A stretch of DNA of 64,000 nucleotides, taken from Oxyruncus cristatus (lineage: Eukaryota; Chordata; Aves; Passeriformes; Cotingidae). Positions 52,686 through 64,000 of the stretch are shown here, piece by piece. The position numbers and the translations under genes were made by a program. Location of the stretch: contig VXAY01002462.1 in assembly GCA_013399855.1 (NCBI GenBank), positions 1,109,259 through 1,173,258 of the forward strand, read 5' to 3'. The stretch's first letter is position 1; the number at the start of each line of letters is the position of its first letter. The notes under the pieces were generated by a model. It saw only the letters and a program-made list of their open reading frames with translations, was not told the origin of the DNA and ran no database searches.

Positions 52686-52692
52686 TATAAAT
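52686..52692 (+). promoter_or_regulatory. LTR TATA box (TATAAAT)
   Basis: TATAAAT is placed as expected near the end of U3. The predicted start of R is about 25-30 bases downstream, near 52715. Confidence 0.7.
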
Positions 52693-52705
52693 GTAACCCC
52701 CCAAC

Positions 52706-52711
52706 AATAAA
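52706..52711 (+). terminator. LTR polyadenylation signal (AATAAA)
   Basis: AATAAA lies 20 bases after the TATA box. This close spacing puts the signal at the U3/R border and implies a short R region, as in alpha- and some betaretroviruses. Confidence 0.7.
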
Positions 52712-52950
52712 TCTCGCTCTTGCCTCCTCTCCGCGCCCGGGGTGCTGTGTCTGTGCCCGTGCCATGGGACCGCGTGGCAGGAGGGGAGGGGGAGCAGCCT
52801 TCCCCTCCAGGCTCGGGGCCGAAAGGAACCCCTGAGCTCTGGAGTGTTCCCCCTCCCCATCCACTCAGCCAGTGGAAATGGGTTCCTTCAAACGGAAACA
52901 GAACTAGAACTGGGTCGCCCCAACGCTAAGCGGGGGTAAGAGACCCGACA

Positions 52951-52956
52951 CAAGGC
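52951..52956. repeat. Right target-site duplication (CAAGGC)
   Basis: Exact copy of the six bases at 52432-52437, directly after the LTR end. Confidence 0.85.
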
Positions 52957-55900
52957 GTGCGCTGGTTGTTCTGTGTTTGAACTTGGGTATGTATAAACTG
53001 AGCACCCTTTCAAAAATCATGCAATGCAGTAATTTACATTAATGTTCATAACTCTTTCATTATGATTCCTCCATTAAACACCTCTTTCTCTCAAGGCAAA
53101 CACCCGAACACTCACATACATTTGAGCTCCCTACATGCTCAGCAGAAGAAACGTGTCTCTTTGCAACTCCAGAGGGCTACTCTGACATGATGGTAGGATA
53201 TGACTTCTCATACTGTCTCTATGGGTTGATCAATGGGCCCTTTAACTGAGGAACTTCCTAAATTCAGCCAGAAGTAGATGCTTACATTGAAAGACATAAA
53301 AGGCACCTTATTTGGGGCTTTACTGTATAGGTCTGTATCTGCTTAAGATACAAATGTCTGAGCTCTCTCGTGAGAGGTGTGACAGTCATACCAGCTTTTT
53401 CCATAATAACCTAACAACTGTAGCATGTTCTCAGAAATTGGAGTCTGGGGTTCAATACTGTTTTCAACCTGAGAGGCTTTCATCATACTGCTCCCACACC
53501 CCAGCCATCCGCACAGCACTGTGGTCTATGCTGAGGCTGGTGTAGCATGAAAAAAAAATACAAGAAGAATCAGAGAACCAGGAAAGCATTCAAGAAGAAA
53601 CCTGTCTAATTAAATGGAGGTTCTCCTTATTCTGTTTATTATTTCTGTTTTTATTTAAATACCATCTAACATATAACACATTAAAAGTCACATGAGAAAG
53701 GAACATGGACTTCAGGTCTCTTGTTTGTCTAGGAGGAGCTTTAGGAACTTTGTACTTCTAGTTAGCGGTTTCTACTTGTTTACTGAGAACATGATGATAT
53801 ATGAGAACATCCAACCTATATGTGCAAGATTCTCCTCCTGTTAGATGCTTTAACAAGACCCCAGCAGGGCTGTGGCACCAGCCACTACCACTCTTCCCAA
53901 AATTTCTAGACACGAATCAGGGCCCATTCCCAACTAGCAATCTGTAAGAGGTCCCAGTGTCTGGGAGCTCTGCAGTATGAATAGGGACTGGTTTTAGCCA
54001 GTTGGCCTCAGTACAAGAGGATGGTACTGGGCATACAAATTTCACTAGTAAATGCACACACTTTAAGTCAGAACTCAAGTAGGTTAAACTGAGCACGGAG
54101 CAGCCATTCCTTAGAAAGAGATCATGAAAAAATTACCTTATTCTGTTCCTTTCATACTCAGAAATTGAGCTGTTCATTTTAGCAAGTAGATTTAATAAAA
54201 AACATTTTTTATCAATGCTGACTGAAGTTGGCAGTCCAGAGCCAGAAAAACAGGTATGAATTACAACAGTTTATGATTCACTGGTTGAAATGCTGCTGGA
54301 CTTCAGCCTTCACCAGGGAGACTGGAAAAACCAAGTGGACAAAAGGATCTTAACAGAGAACTAGCCTAGCTGAACTAGACTATCATGCTGTCAGAATGAG
54401 AGATATGCAGTAGGGAAGACTATCATCAGGAATTATGCAAACATATGGTCTCCACTGCAACCTACTTAAGGCCACCATGTAGAAGGAAGGCTAAAAAAAA
54501 AAAGAAAAAGAAATAGCAGCATAAAAGTGCAGCAAATTTTTCAATTGTTACTTATACTCCAAATCTGTGAGAAAGTATTAGCAAGTTACAAAGCTGAAAA
54601 ATAATCTCTTCGGAGATTTGGAATAATCTATTTTCTCTTTTATTCTAGAATTGCTCTAGCTTGCTTTATTTATCAGGGATTAATTTCTATTAATTGCTAA
54701 ATGACAGATAGCATTATATGCTGGGTTCTCAGTGACACAAATTAGTACTTAAAGAAATCATGGATCAATATTCCTTTACCAGGGGACCATGTGAGAAGTC
54801 ACAGGAAATGAAGCATAGAAATCTCTGAACCAGCCAGCAGGACATGTGAAGCTGCAGCATGCATGTCCAAGCAACGTGTACCATAAATTCTAACTCAGGT
54901 CACAGCAAAAAATCCAAGGATAAGTTCTACTGAATAACAAAAAAGAATTACAACATTTTTACAGCATAAGCAATTATTGCACTGCTACCTCAAGGAAACG
55001 GAAACTGACCTTTCTGCAGTAAATAATTATACTTGTTGCTATAAAGAAGTGACAATTATGGACATTAATAAAATCCAGTCCTTTTTGTACCACTGACATC
55101 TTCAAACAAGTCTACTGGCTGTCCTACAGGTGTTAAAACTATGATTTGGAAAGAGCTGACCCTACAACACACAATTCAAGCCTTTATTCAACCCTTAAGC
55201 AATTGAAATGATGCTTATGGCAAGCAAATGAAAGAATGGACAGCAAGTTCCATTCACGCTCTCTAGACCTTGTGGTTTCACAGTATTTTAAAAGGCTATA
55301 TTTTGAACACAGCATTTCAGAATACTAGTGAGTTAGTAATGCTACTTGAACACGTATAGTTACATCATTTCAACATAACCATTTCTTTATCATAAATCCA
55401 CCAAATATCCAGACCAAACATCCAGAACTCTGGAAAGGTCAGAGTTCACTTTTCATTTTATAGGGAAGCTTTCCACTGGTTAATCTACAGTTCTGATATT
55501 TCTCTCCTCAGGTGTGTCTATATAAGCTTTTTTTCTTTCTCTCATTATTCCATTACCATGTAAAGTCACTGGGAATAGAAGGAAATTACAGTAACATGCT
55601 AACATTACATAATGTGCAAGGTAGGAATTGTGAGAGGACAAAGCTAGAAGTATAAAGATATTGTAATGACTTTATTTGCATGTGCCGTTGCCAACTTTCT
55701 GCCCACACAGAACACTAACACATCTCTTACTGTGCAAATCAGCATTTTCTCATTTCAAAACTCACTTGTTCACGTGTCCTGAATTTATAATCATACCCAC
55801 GATATATGTCTCCATAATTCATGCATGAGAATTAATGCTGCACTCTTACCATGCAACACAGAAACTCAGACTGAGATACCAGCACCTCTTCTTTGAGAAG

Positions 55901-56101
55901 TGGATTGCAACTTTGAGGCCCAGGCCTGTGACTGTCATGTGCTCAAAATACCAATTCAAGTATTTTGTGTTCTTTTCGAAGTTATGGAAAATATCCTAAA
56001 ACTTTTTTATTCTGAGTGTTTGAAACCCTGCTACTTTCTGAGTTCCAGTGATATCTGCCATGAGTTTCCAAACACCTTGTCTAGCTTGTTAGATTGTTTG
56101 G

Positions 56102-56127
56102 GTTTTGTTTTGTTTTGTTTTGTTTTT
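56102..56127. repeat. (GTTTT)n microsatellite
   Basis: About five GTTTT units on the plus strand. Confidence 0.8.
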
Positions 56128-59100
56128 AATTTCCTGATTGCCAGGGAAACAATTTAATCTGCTGATCTTCTGACCAGTTGGGTGTTTTTTGTAAAGATGG
56201 TACACTTCAAGAATAAAAATAGGCAGTGTCTTCTCTGGAAGGCTGTCTGTCAGACTGGAGGATCCTGAAAAATATCTTAGGCTTCAGATAATATAATTTC
56301 TTCATATGGAAGCATATGCATGACCTAACTGATGTGGCACAAGTTGTGAAAACACCTGCTGCCAGCTGGAAGGGAAGGGAGTAGAAACAGTGACAAAGCA
56401 GAGAGGATGGCCAGATATGAGGAAGGCTGATCCTCATAGCACCAGTCATGCTGAAGGAAAGAGATGAGGCCCTAAGACATATTCTCCTGCCTTGTAATGT
56501 GGTGTGGCAGGAATAGGAAGACGATTGTGACCTCTTGTTTTGTGTGTAGCGCATGGTGGTTCTGGCAGGGAACTGCTGGATGACAGTCTTTGCATTTCAA
56601 AGGTGATGCCCTCAGTTCAACTTTCTGCTAGTCACTGGGTAGGAATTGTGTGTCTTCTGTCATTCAATTAAAAATTATTACACTATGAGTGCTGATGAAA
56701 TGGCTAAACCATATACAGAATGAAGTTGTCCCTGGACTTAGGTTGACAAAGGTTTCTTTACACCATGCATCTTCCTTTAAATCATGCTGTTCCTGTTCCA
56801 GGGACTGTGTGCAAAAGGCCTTCATTCCACCTTCAAAAATGAACCAAGTATTTAAAGGGTGCCTCTAAAGGTTTGGATAAGGTCAATAAGAAGCCTAAAT
56901 CTCTGTGGAATTTAAGCAATCTGAACATCTAATGAAGAGCTCCTCTAAGGAAGTAGTAGAAAGGAGTGCTTATCACTTTAAACAACATGTAGTTTGAAAT
57001 TTCTACGTTAGTTTGTAGTTGTAATGCAAAATACTTAATAGCTTATTATTGCCTTCTGAGCTGGAATACACATTACTTCTTCAGGGTAGAGAGATTAAAA
57101 GTATGTTTCAAAATTAAGCACTTCAAGTAAAGAGATGTTTGCTATATTTTCCCAGTAGAGTTCTTATTTATGCATATAGAAGAAGACAAAGATGACAAAG
57201 GGCATGCATGGAGAACATACAGATTGCCTTAACTCCAGCTTTCAACTCACATAATTCAAAGTTTATTTGCTTCCTTCTGCATGTTTTCTTTAAGGTACTT
57301 TTAAATTATACTACTTGACAGGTGCTGCAGTTCTCCCTCTCCTATCTGGCTTTTGCAGCCCTGGGTGCTGCTAGACTGACCCCACATACTCAGAGCAGGA
57401 AGTACTCTGGCATCCCAAAGTATTGCATCCACAGGGTTTTTTTCTAGCTGACATATTTGGTCATTCTGTTCTCTCACTATAGACTGGAAGAGGAAAGGAC
57501 CAACTGCCTGTGATATCTCTAAGAGCAGAAAGGTTGGCTGAGTGGGCCATTAACTGGTCAGAAGGGTTTAATGGGGCAAATCCAGCTGAGCCAAACTCTG
57601 TAATGTAATGTGAAAAAGAGATCAGGAGGCAGAGCAGACCCTGGATGTTTTTGCCTTCTCTCTTATTCATCTTGCTCCTTTCCCCAGCCTGCTGCTCTCA
57701 GAGTGCTTGCTATTGACAGGTGGTGCCAGCGTTACCTGGGCCAAAATCTTTGGGATGTTTACTGTTAAAGTTTTATGAGGATGTTGCAAAGAACAGCAGG
57801 AGGAGGTGGTATGGGGACAACATTTTGCTGCTTATGTAAACAGATAACACTTGACCTTTATCAGGGCAAGACTGAAGGGAAAGAGGTGCAACGAAGAAAA
57901 CTCGCTTCTCCCCACTGAAGCTAAAAGCTTGAAGGAAAACTTTTTCAGAGAAGGTCATGAGAAAACCTTTTATAATGGAACATGGCAAAAAATCTAAAGC
58001 TTTTTCTAACACAGATGAATATATAAATAACACTAAATACATGCAGTCACTGAGCATTACAGTTCTCATTTCTGTGTATAACCCACATCTTTGCAATAAA
58101 TTAGCATTCCTTAGTTGAAGTATATGGATATACATTTGCAGACAATCTGGCCCCAGAGTCTTCTAAACTTCAGGCTGATTTGCCCTGAGGAAGTAAAAGA
58201 TACAAATGTCACTGCCTTGGAAGAGTGACTTGCCCCTCAACAGATGCTGAAGAGCCCTCATAGAAAAAAATATTTGCATTTGTATGCTTTTTATGCAAAT
58301 TCTTTAAAACTTCACTGACTCTTACATACACATATCTAAAAAAAAGAGAATATCCAAAATAAGACATATACTACATGATTTCCACAGAGCCATTGCCTTA
58401 AATAAACTTTTTTTGTTTAAGTCTTGCAAATTACAACCACTAAAAATCAAAATAGCTTAGCCAGCTGTTAAAGAAGTACATACATTTATCATTACTGAAT
58501 GCATTACTGCTTTAAACATATATAATTCCAAAATAATCTCCTTGAAATAAACACAGCAAGAGCCATAAAACATGCTGGACCTGAAATTGAAGACAAAGCA
58601 AGCACTATTTGTTGTATTAAAAATCTGACAAAATACATTTTAATCATGTCCAGTCTTACGAATTCTCAAACAACCTGGAATGCCATTTGGCCTTCATGAT
58701 TAATATGTACTTTATCATTGTAAACAGAGCTTTGTGAACATTTCTATAAAGTCTTTTTGAATCAACATTTAAACAATCAGCATTGCCCCTTCTTTCCATT
58801 TAAGTTGTGGTGGCTGTGTGCAGATTCTAAATGGCATAAGATATCAGGATTTTTTGTATTTAAGCAGAGAAAAAGAATCTAATCACAACAAAAAGTTGGA
58901 ATTCTGAATGACCTAAGGTATCAGCTTTGTTGCCTTGAATGGTAGAATTTATGCTCTCCTTATTCATCTCAGGAATTAAAGAATTTTATGTGTCATGGTT
59001 GATGTGTTGATCAATAAAACAACAACAATCATTTACACTGCGAGTTTAGTGCAGTTTCAAAAATCTGCATTAACCAAGCCAGTAGCTGTAGCAGAATCAA

Positions 59101-59810
59101 TAGACAAGGCATCTTGCTTAGTGGTGTGGATAAATGAAGTATGACTAAACTTTTAGCACCCAATGAATACAGATTAACAGGATAAAATCCATATGCAGTA
59201 TGTGTTCTGCTAGCAATGTGCTTGAGAGTGGAATGCACAGGAAAATGTTAGAAGTATTAAGAAATTCCTACTTTCATTTTCACTCTGCTTCACTCAGCAT
59301 TTACACTTCTGTGAGTTTGCAGTCAGCATTCACTCTCCTTTAAGACCTGTTGCAAAGGACCTCAGTAAATTTGCTGCCATGTGTTCATCTGTCAGTTCTA
59401 TAGCTTCATGTCACTTTAAATCTCTCCTCCTATTTTCCTAACCACTCATCCAGTTATTTGGCACACTTTAATCTCCTAATGAGCTCCTTTCTGTTGTCAG
59501 TGAAGTTTCTGATATTTCATTACTGCTGTAGGAGTCAATCATCATGCAGTTCATGATGCAGACAAAAGGAATGAAACCATTTTTTTATTAATGAACTAAT
59601 ATGTTCGTGTTTAAAGAACAATGACCCCAATGTGTATTATTTTAACCCAGATTCTTAAATTCAGGAGTACACTAAGCTTTGTGAGATAAAGTAAGACAAA
59701 CATCAAAAAATTCTGCTTCTAATCTAACCTGCTAAATAATTTTCATTAAATGTGCTCTAATGTTTTCTGCTTTTTTCCTTGGGTAGTTTGGACTTCCCCA
59801 AAGTGTTACA

Positions 59811-59822
59811 TTTTTTTTTTTT
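59811..59822. repeat. Poly(T) run, 12 T
   Basis: Simple homopolymer in intron. Confidence 0.75.
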
Positions 59823-60820
59823 AAAAGCTGTCCGAGTGACCAACTGTACAGCATTTCCCAAATGCATACCTATGAAAATATAATACATACAGCTAATAGT
59901 AAAAAAACCGAATTACATGAAATGCTGAATATTCTTAGGAAACTCAAACAACATTTTTTTTCAGTCATGCATATATGAGAATACCAGATCTGCATTTCCC
60001 TAACAGAAATTATTAAAAACCTTATCATCGGGATGAAAATACTTCACAGTCACTCAGTATAGACGGAAAGTCTTCCTACAATAATGAAAGAATTAACAAG
60101 GATAACAATGAGACAAATCAAAAAACATCCTAAAGCTCTGAAAAGTCTCTCTTTTAAATAAAGAGCTAATTTCTCGTTCTCATTCCCCTGTTTTCTTCAC
60201 TGAAAAGCAGGCATCTTTAATTCTAGCCAATGAAGAACTTACACAGTACCATGTATATGTTAGGGAAATAAACCTCTGAAAATTGGAAATTCATTAATGG
60301 GTGCTATATAAAACTAAAGAATCTAAGCTACTGGTTTTCCAGGTTCATTTTTAGAATTATTATTTCTGCTATCATGGTCAAATAATGTAAATACTTTATG
60401 AATGTGACAGTACATACTGTTTAAATTGTCTAACTTACTAAGGGTTGACTATCTTAAATCTGTGAAGTAAACAAGAAAACTGAATATTAAAGACAGTAGC
60501 TCAGCATAAAAAATGTGATATGCCCTTGAACTTATAACACTGCAGTAAGCAATTACCTTAAAGAAGCCACCCACACAACAGAACTATGGCTTTGTTCCTT
60601 ATCTTCAAAGAACAAGCCACTTGCATCTGGATCAAATCCTTTAAACAATACACGAACACTCAACATCAAAGCACTTGCATTTTCTTCAGTTATTTAATTT
60701 AATTAGAGCTAATACAGACATGAATTTAGACATTGATTGCTGCGTAGAAAATCCCCCGAAAACATGTTCAAGAAATTAATCAATTTGGTTTTAATTTTAT
60801 AAAGATTTTTCCCCCAGTAC

Positions 60821-60923
60821 CTGACAGGAGCACCTCTGCTCTGTGCAGGTTTCAGCAAGACTGTCACAGTGCTGTCAGTTTGATTCAAAGGTGTTTCAAG
60901 TTCATATGGTGGCATAGAGGGTG
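60821..60923 (-). CDS. PTPRM: PTPRM exon: start of fourth fibronectin III repeat
   Basis: This 103-nt exon encodes the linker and first strands of the fourth FN3 repeat of PTPRM, on the extracellular side. On the minus strand it is preceded by ttattccag and followed by gtactg, so both borders are canonical. It enters with two bases of a split codon (G|CA, Ala) and leaves with AG of a split Ser codon completed by the T that opens the next exon. The translation contains [20 protein letters not shown] and then [12 protein letters not shown], which corresponds to human PTPRM as I recall it with a few conservative changes. NQT is a potential N-glycosylation sequon. The open frame continues past the donor for several codons, but the conserved sequence stops exactly at the splice site, so the extension is intronic read-through. 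The preceding exon (end of the third FN3 repeat) lies beyond base 64000. Confidence 0.95.
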
Positions 60924-63900
60924 CTGGAATAAGAAAAGAAAAGAAGCAAATAAAATTATTATTCCTGTGTTTCCTCTTTGAAGAGCTACATTTTTATTTG
61001 AATATGTAATTTTAAAGGTTTCTTCAAATACAAAGACCATACTGTAAGTCGAAGATACTTTGTGTTAAAATGCAAGTGTGAGACAACTGTTAAGTAACTT
61101 CAGGAAAAAAATAACAAACAAACCCCAAACAAAGAAATACCAGTTCACTGCCACTTTCAAGACAGGAATCAGATACTAGCAGGAGTAAGTTTGCAGAAAG
61201 GATTGAGAATCCATGACTTGGAAATGAAAAGTTATCTTGAGAACAGCGTCTGCAAACGAGCATGCAGTGACTATGGTTTTTGAAACAGAGCCCAGCTTTC
61301 TCAATATGTCAGTAGTATCAGGATGCACTCTCAGAATTTGTCATTCTTGGAATTTTAACTAGTGCTATAACTGTCCTGGGTCTATTGTCCACCAACAGAC
61401 ATAATTTACAACAATGAAGCAGAATTATCACCATGAGAGCTTATCTTAGTTTCAAGCACTCAGCACTTTTGCAAACAGTGTCTTCATTAAAAAATTACAG
61501 CTGTGATTAAAACAAATGATGACTCAGTTATTGTCTTTTACTGTTGCTACTTTCTTCAGTGCTATCCTCTAATCCCATTTTTATCACTACATTGGATGGA
61601 TGGCTACTTGGTTAATTGGCTGTTTGACAGACTGTCATATCCTTATTGTCCAGCTGTTAATGATAATGCACATTTAACAGATTTAAAAGCTATAGAAGCA
61701 AAAAGTAGTCATTGCAATGGTCTTTTCTGACCATAGGAATAATGCAGGGTAATGAACTTCCCTAAACTAATTCCTGCTTGAAAGAGAAAATACATTTGGT
61801 GGCGGAGAATATCTTTTCATGAGCAGATTCTTCCAAAGGCTAATTATATTCCACATGTTGAATGTGGAGACCCATGTGACATTTCAATTCATCTAGTTTC
61901 TTCTTCCAGTCACTGGATATGTTGTGTGCACCATAACAATGAAGATACTCAATAGTGTATTATGCTCCACATACAGACAATATCAACCTCTAGGCTCCTC
62001 TAGCAAATTAAATAACTCCAACAATGTGAGTCTTTCTTTCAAGTGTGTTTTCCAATCATTTTCACCTTCCCAGTAGTACCTGCATCTACTTGAAAGGTAA
62101 ATGAACTTCTCTCTCCTTATCCATATTGCCCTACATATGCAAGTAAGGATTGCATTAATACTTTATTGCAGAACTCCTCAGTGAGTTGTGAGAACATTAA
62201 CATCTTCATTGCTTTTCATTGATATTTACCAGTGTTGAAATCCTTCACAGATAAAAAAATTAATCTTCAAAAACCTCCTTGAAAGCTGAGCAGGTTTTAT
62301 TCTGTTTACAACGCTGGATAAAAGGCACAGTCATTTAAATTAATCATTTTAAGTTATTTGGATACCCACTTAAAGGCATTGTATTACACAGTATTTTAAA
62401 GATTAAGGGACAGTTCACAGTTCTGCAGTTTTGAATTATCAGAACTTGTTCATGTAATGCCCCATTCTCAACCTGCCCATTCTGAAAATAAGGATGGAGA
62501 GTAACTGCATCTCCAAAAAGCTGAAGTTCAGAGTATGGACTCTAAACATTATTGCAATAGTCTGTAATTTCTTGCCCTTGGTCTCCTGCCCACATCTTAA
62601 CAAGTCTTTTAATTTTCCTACTTTATGACTCCTAAGTCCCTACTTGCTCTTTACGAATTTTAGTGTCCCCATCAAGACGAAAACTGTCTTCCTGTGCCAA
62701 ATAGGATTTGTGGTTCTCCCAGCCACACCCTTTAGTCCTGGCAACGTTTTCTCTTCTCCATTTTCTCCTGTCTAGGTTATAACTCTTCCTGCTCCATACT
62801 GCCCACATGTAAAGAAGGAACGTATCAATAAAGAGAGAAAACAGGAGATACTCTTCCTGTACACAGTTTTTGCGACGTCACACCCTGGTCTTCAACACCA
62901 GAAAGCTCAGACTTACTCAAAGGTAGACTACCTGTGTTTGGTCACAATGAGTTGATGAACACAGCGGCAAGCTTGAAGAACTAAAATCTGTTTAGTGAGT
63001 ATGGTAGCTATAGTGACATAGGCTGCTCAATTCCGCTGAGTTTTTACCATCTGGGTGCAAACTGCAACATCTACAAGTTGCCTGAACTGAACAGATTTTC
63101 AGAGTGATGGCTGAGAGTAGTGTCTTTCTTGCTAAATATTTAAATGCCCATTTGAAAGCACTTCAGTAATTTACTGGTCCTCAGAGTTCTTAATTATGTC
63201 AGCCATGTCCCTGAAATGGATGAAATTCTTCTCAGAGTGAAAGGCACCATACAAAACTTCAGCATCCACAGCTGACTTTTCACAAAGTTACATGCAACAG
63301 AAAACAATCTTCTAATAGAGTGCCCATCAATTTTGATAGCATGTACTGCTACAAGCTCTGCTTTTGGTAATATGAACAAGATCACTTCATCCATCAGTGC
63401 CAATCACACTGTAGAACAAAACACAGCAACGATTTACAGTACAGAACAGCACTACTTAAATCACTTAAGACAGGAAATTCAGAGATTTTTATTCAGAAGA
63501 AAACACCACCCAGAGTTAGACAAAGTAAAATGCAGAAATTGGTCAGAACGCACTGTTGCCACCTCATCTGCTCTAAAAAAGAGTGAAACCTTTCAGCCAT
63601 AAATGTTAAGCACTTTTGTCTCACATCTGTCCAAAATGCAGAGCACTGGCCACATGAAAGAGCCTCAAAGCCTTCCATTGAGACAGTGAAATTACAGCTC
63701 AACAGCACTGCAAAGAGGGATTCAACAGTTAAAATGTCAGTAGTTCATTTTTCAGTTACATTAAAAAACATAGATGCATTTTGTTTCCATTCTAAATTCA
63801 CAGAGAGATTGGTTTTAACTACCCATGGACAAGTCACAAACATTTCTTGTTAGTACAGTAACTGAAGGAAGCAATGAGAGAGTGGGGTGCAGGGAAGACA

Positions 63901-64000
63901 GTTTGCAGAACCTCGCCACATGGCAACTGGAGGTTAGCCTCACTCCCCGCATGCCTGCAGTGTCTGTTCCCACTAATGAATTTTTCTCTGGTGACACATA
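60924..64000. other. PTPRM: PTPRM intron upstream of the first exon seen (partial)
   Basis: At least 3.1 kb of the intron before the fourth-FN3 opening exon. I looked for the exon encoding the end of the third FN3 repeat and did not find it. No repeat family was recognised. Confidence 0.65.

Larger units (their letters stand above)
52438..52950 (+). mobile_element. Solo LTR of an ERVK-like endogenous retrovirus
   Basis: A 513-bp element starts TGTTG and ends CGACA (near-perfect terminal inverted repeat, TG...CA) and is flanked by identical 6-bp duplications CAAGGC, the length usual for beta- and alpharetrovirus-like integrases. It has LTR promoter architecture on the plus strand: three ATTGG (inverted CCAAT) boxes, a TATAAAT box and AATAAA 20 bases later, then a CT-rich and GC-rich R/U5 part. 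No gag, pol or env lies on either side, so it is a solo LTR left by recombination between two LTRs. It is antisense to PTPRM, the orientation that is tolerated in introns. The plus-strand and minus-strand open frames of 65-74 codons across it are not genes. The family name cannot be given without a library search. Confidence 0.9.
52957..60820. other. PTPRM: Intron sequence between LTR and first FN3 exon
   Basis: AT-rich intron. Apart from a GTTTT repeat and a T run listed separately I recognise no repeat or gene. Open frames of up to 120 codons (57773-58135 minus) have no recognisable similarity. Confidence 0.65.
1..64000 (-). other. PTPRM: Internal segment of the PTPRM gene (exons plus large introns)
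   Basis: Four exons, plus a fifth candidate, read on the minus strand and join in phase into the part of receptor-type protein tyrosine phosphatase mu that runs from the fourth fibronectin III repeat through the membrane span. PTPRM is a homophilic cell-adhesion receptor of the R2B class (MAM, Ig, four FN3, one membrane span, two phosphatase domains) that acts at cell-cell contacts. From memory, the encoded words match human PTPRM more closely than PTPRK, PTPRT or PTPRU, especially around YQIVVEEERPRR and KIAGVIAGILLFVIIFLGVV. Neither the first exons nor the phosphatase exons are in the window. Intron lengths seen are 27,276, 1,139, and 22,774 nt (or 5,168 plus 17,531 if the cassette exon is used). 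Assignment to PTPRM is confident; the intron space between features is ordinary AT-rich sequence. Confidence 0.95.

Noticed and set aside
52664..52690. Telomere-like words (CCCTAACCCTA) suggesting an interstitial telomeric repeat
   Set aside because: Only about two degenerate units, located inside the U3 promoter of the LTR, so coincidental.
52636..52939. Overlapping open frames on both strands in GC-rich DNA at 52.7 kb
   Set aside because: They lie within the solo LTR and reflect its GC-rich R/U5 region; no retroviral protein part is present.
52671..52950. CpG island or host gene promoter at the GC-rich patch
   Set aside because: The GC-rich patch ends exactly with the LTR boundary and its TATA and AATAAA fit an LTR, so it is not a host promoter.
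57773..58135. 120-codon minus-strand frame with hydrophobic stretches
   Set aside because: No recognisable similarity and not in phase with any PTPRM exon; hydrophobicity follows from T-rich codons on that strand.

Overview
The window looks like vertebrate, most likely bird, nuclear DNA. It is AT-rich and almost entirely non-coding. It carries 3'-end fragments of avian-type CR1 LINEs, a solo LTR with the short-LTR layout of ERVK-class endogenous retroviruses, and split coding exons of a vertebrate receptor tyrosine phosphatase. There are no operons, bacterial genes or CRISPR arrays. Species cannot be settled from the sequence; the bird call rests mainly on the CR1 tails (ATTCTGTG-type 3' end).

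The only protein-coding gene I can support is on the minus strand: the middle of PTPRM (receptor-type protein tyrosine phosphatase mu). In transcript order the window holds: the exon that opens the fourth fibronectin III repeat (60821-60923); the large exon with the rest of that repeat and the furin-type basic site (33271-33544); a 37-nt exon that ends the repeat (32095-32131); a candidate 75-nt in-frame cassette exon (26852-26926); and the transmembrane exon (9188-9320). All have AG/GT borders and matching codon phases. Earlier exons lie to the right of base 64000 and the cytoplasmic phosphatase exons to the left of base 1. Without the cassette exon, the four constitutive exons encode about 182 residues of extracellular stalk plus membrane anchor.

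The rest is intron. Supported non-coding features are a head-to-head pair of CR1 fragments (34690-35420), a MIR-type SINE relic (38395-38467), a 513-bp solo LTR with a perfect 6-bp target-site duplication (52432-52956), short microsatellites and homopolymers, an 83-base purine-rich tract (45244-45326), a few palindromes and small tandem duplications, and a 22-base assembly gap inside a TA repeat (9025-9046).

The most interesting object is the 75-nt cassette exon just before the transmembrane exon. It has a full splice signature, keeps the frame, is rich in CpG for this AT-rich intron, and would add 25 residues to the stalk where receptors of this family are shed. I found no undescribed multi-gene system here.
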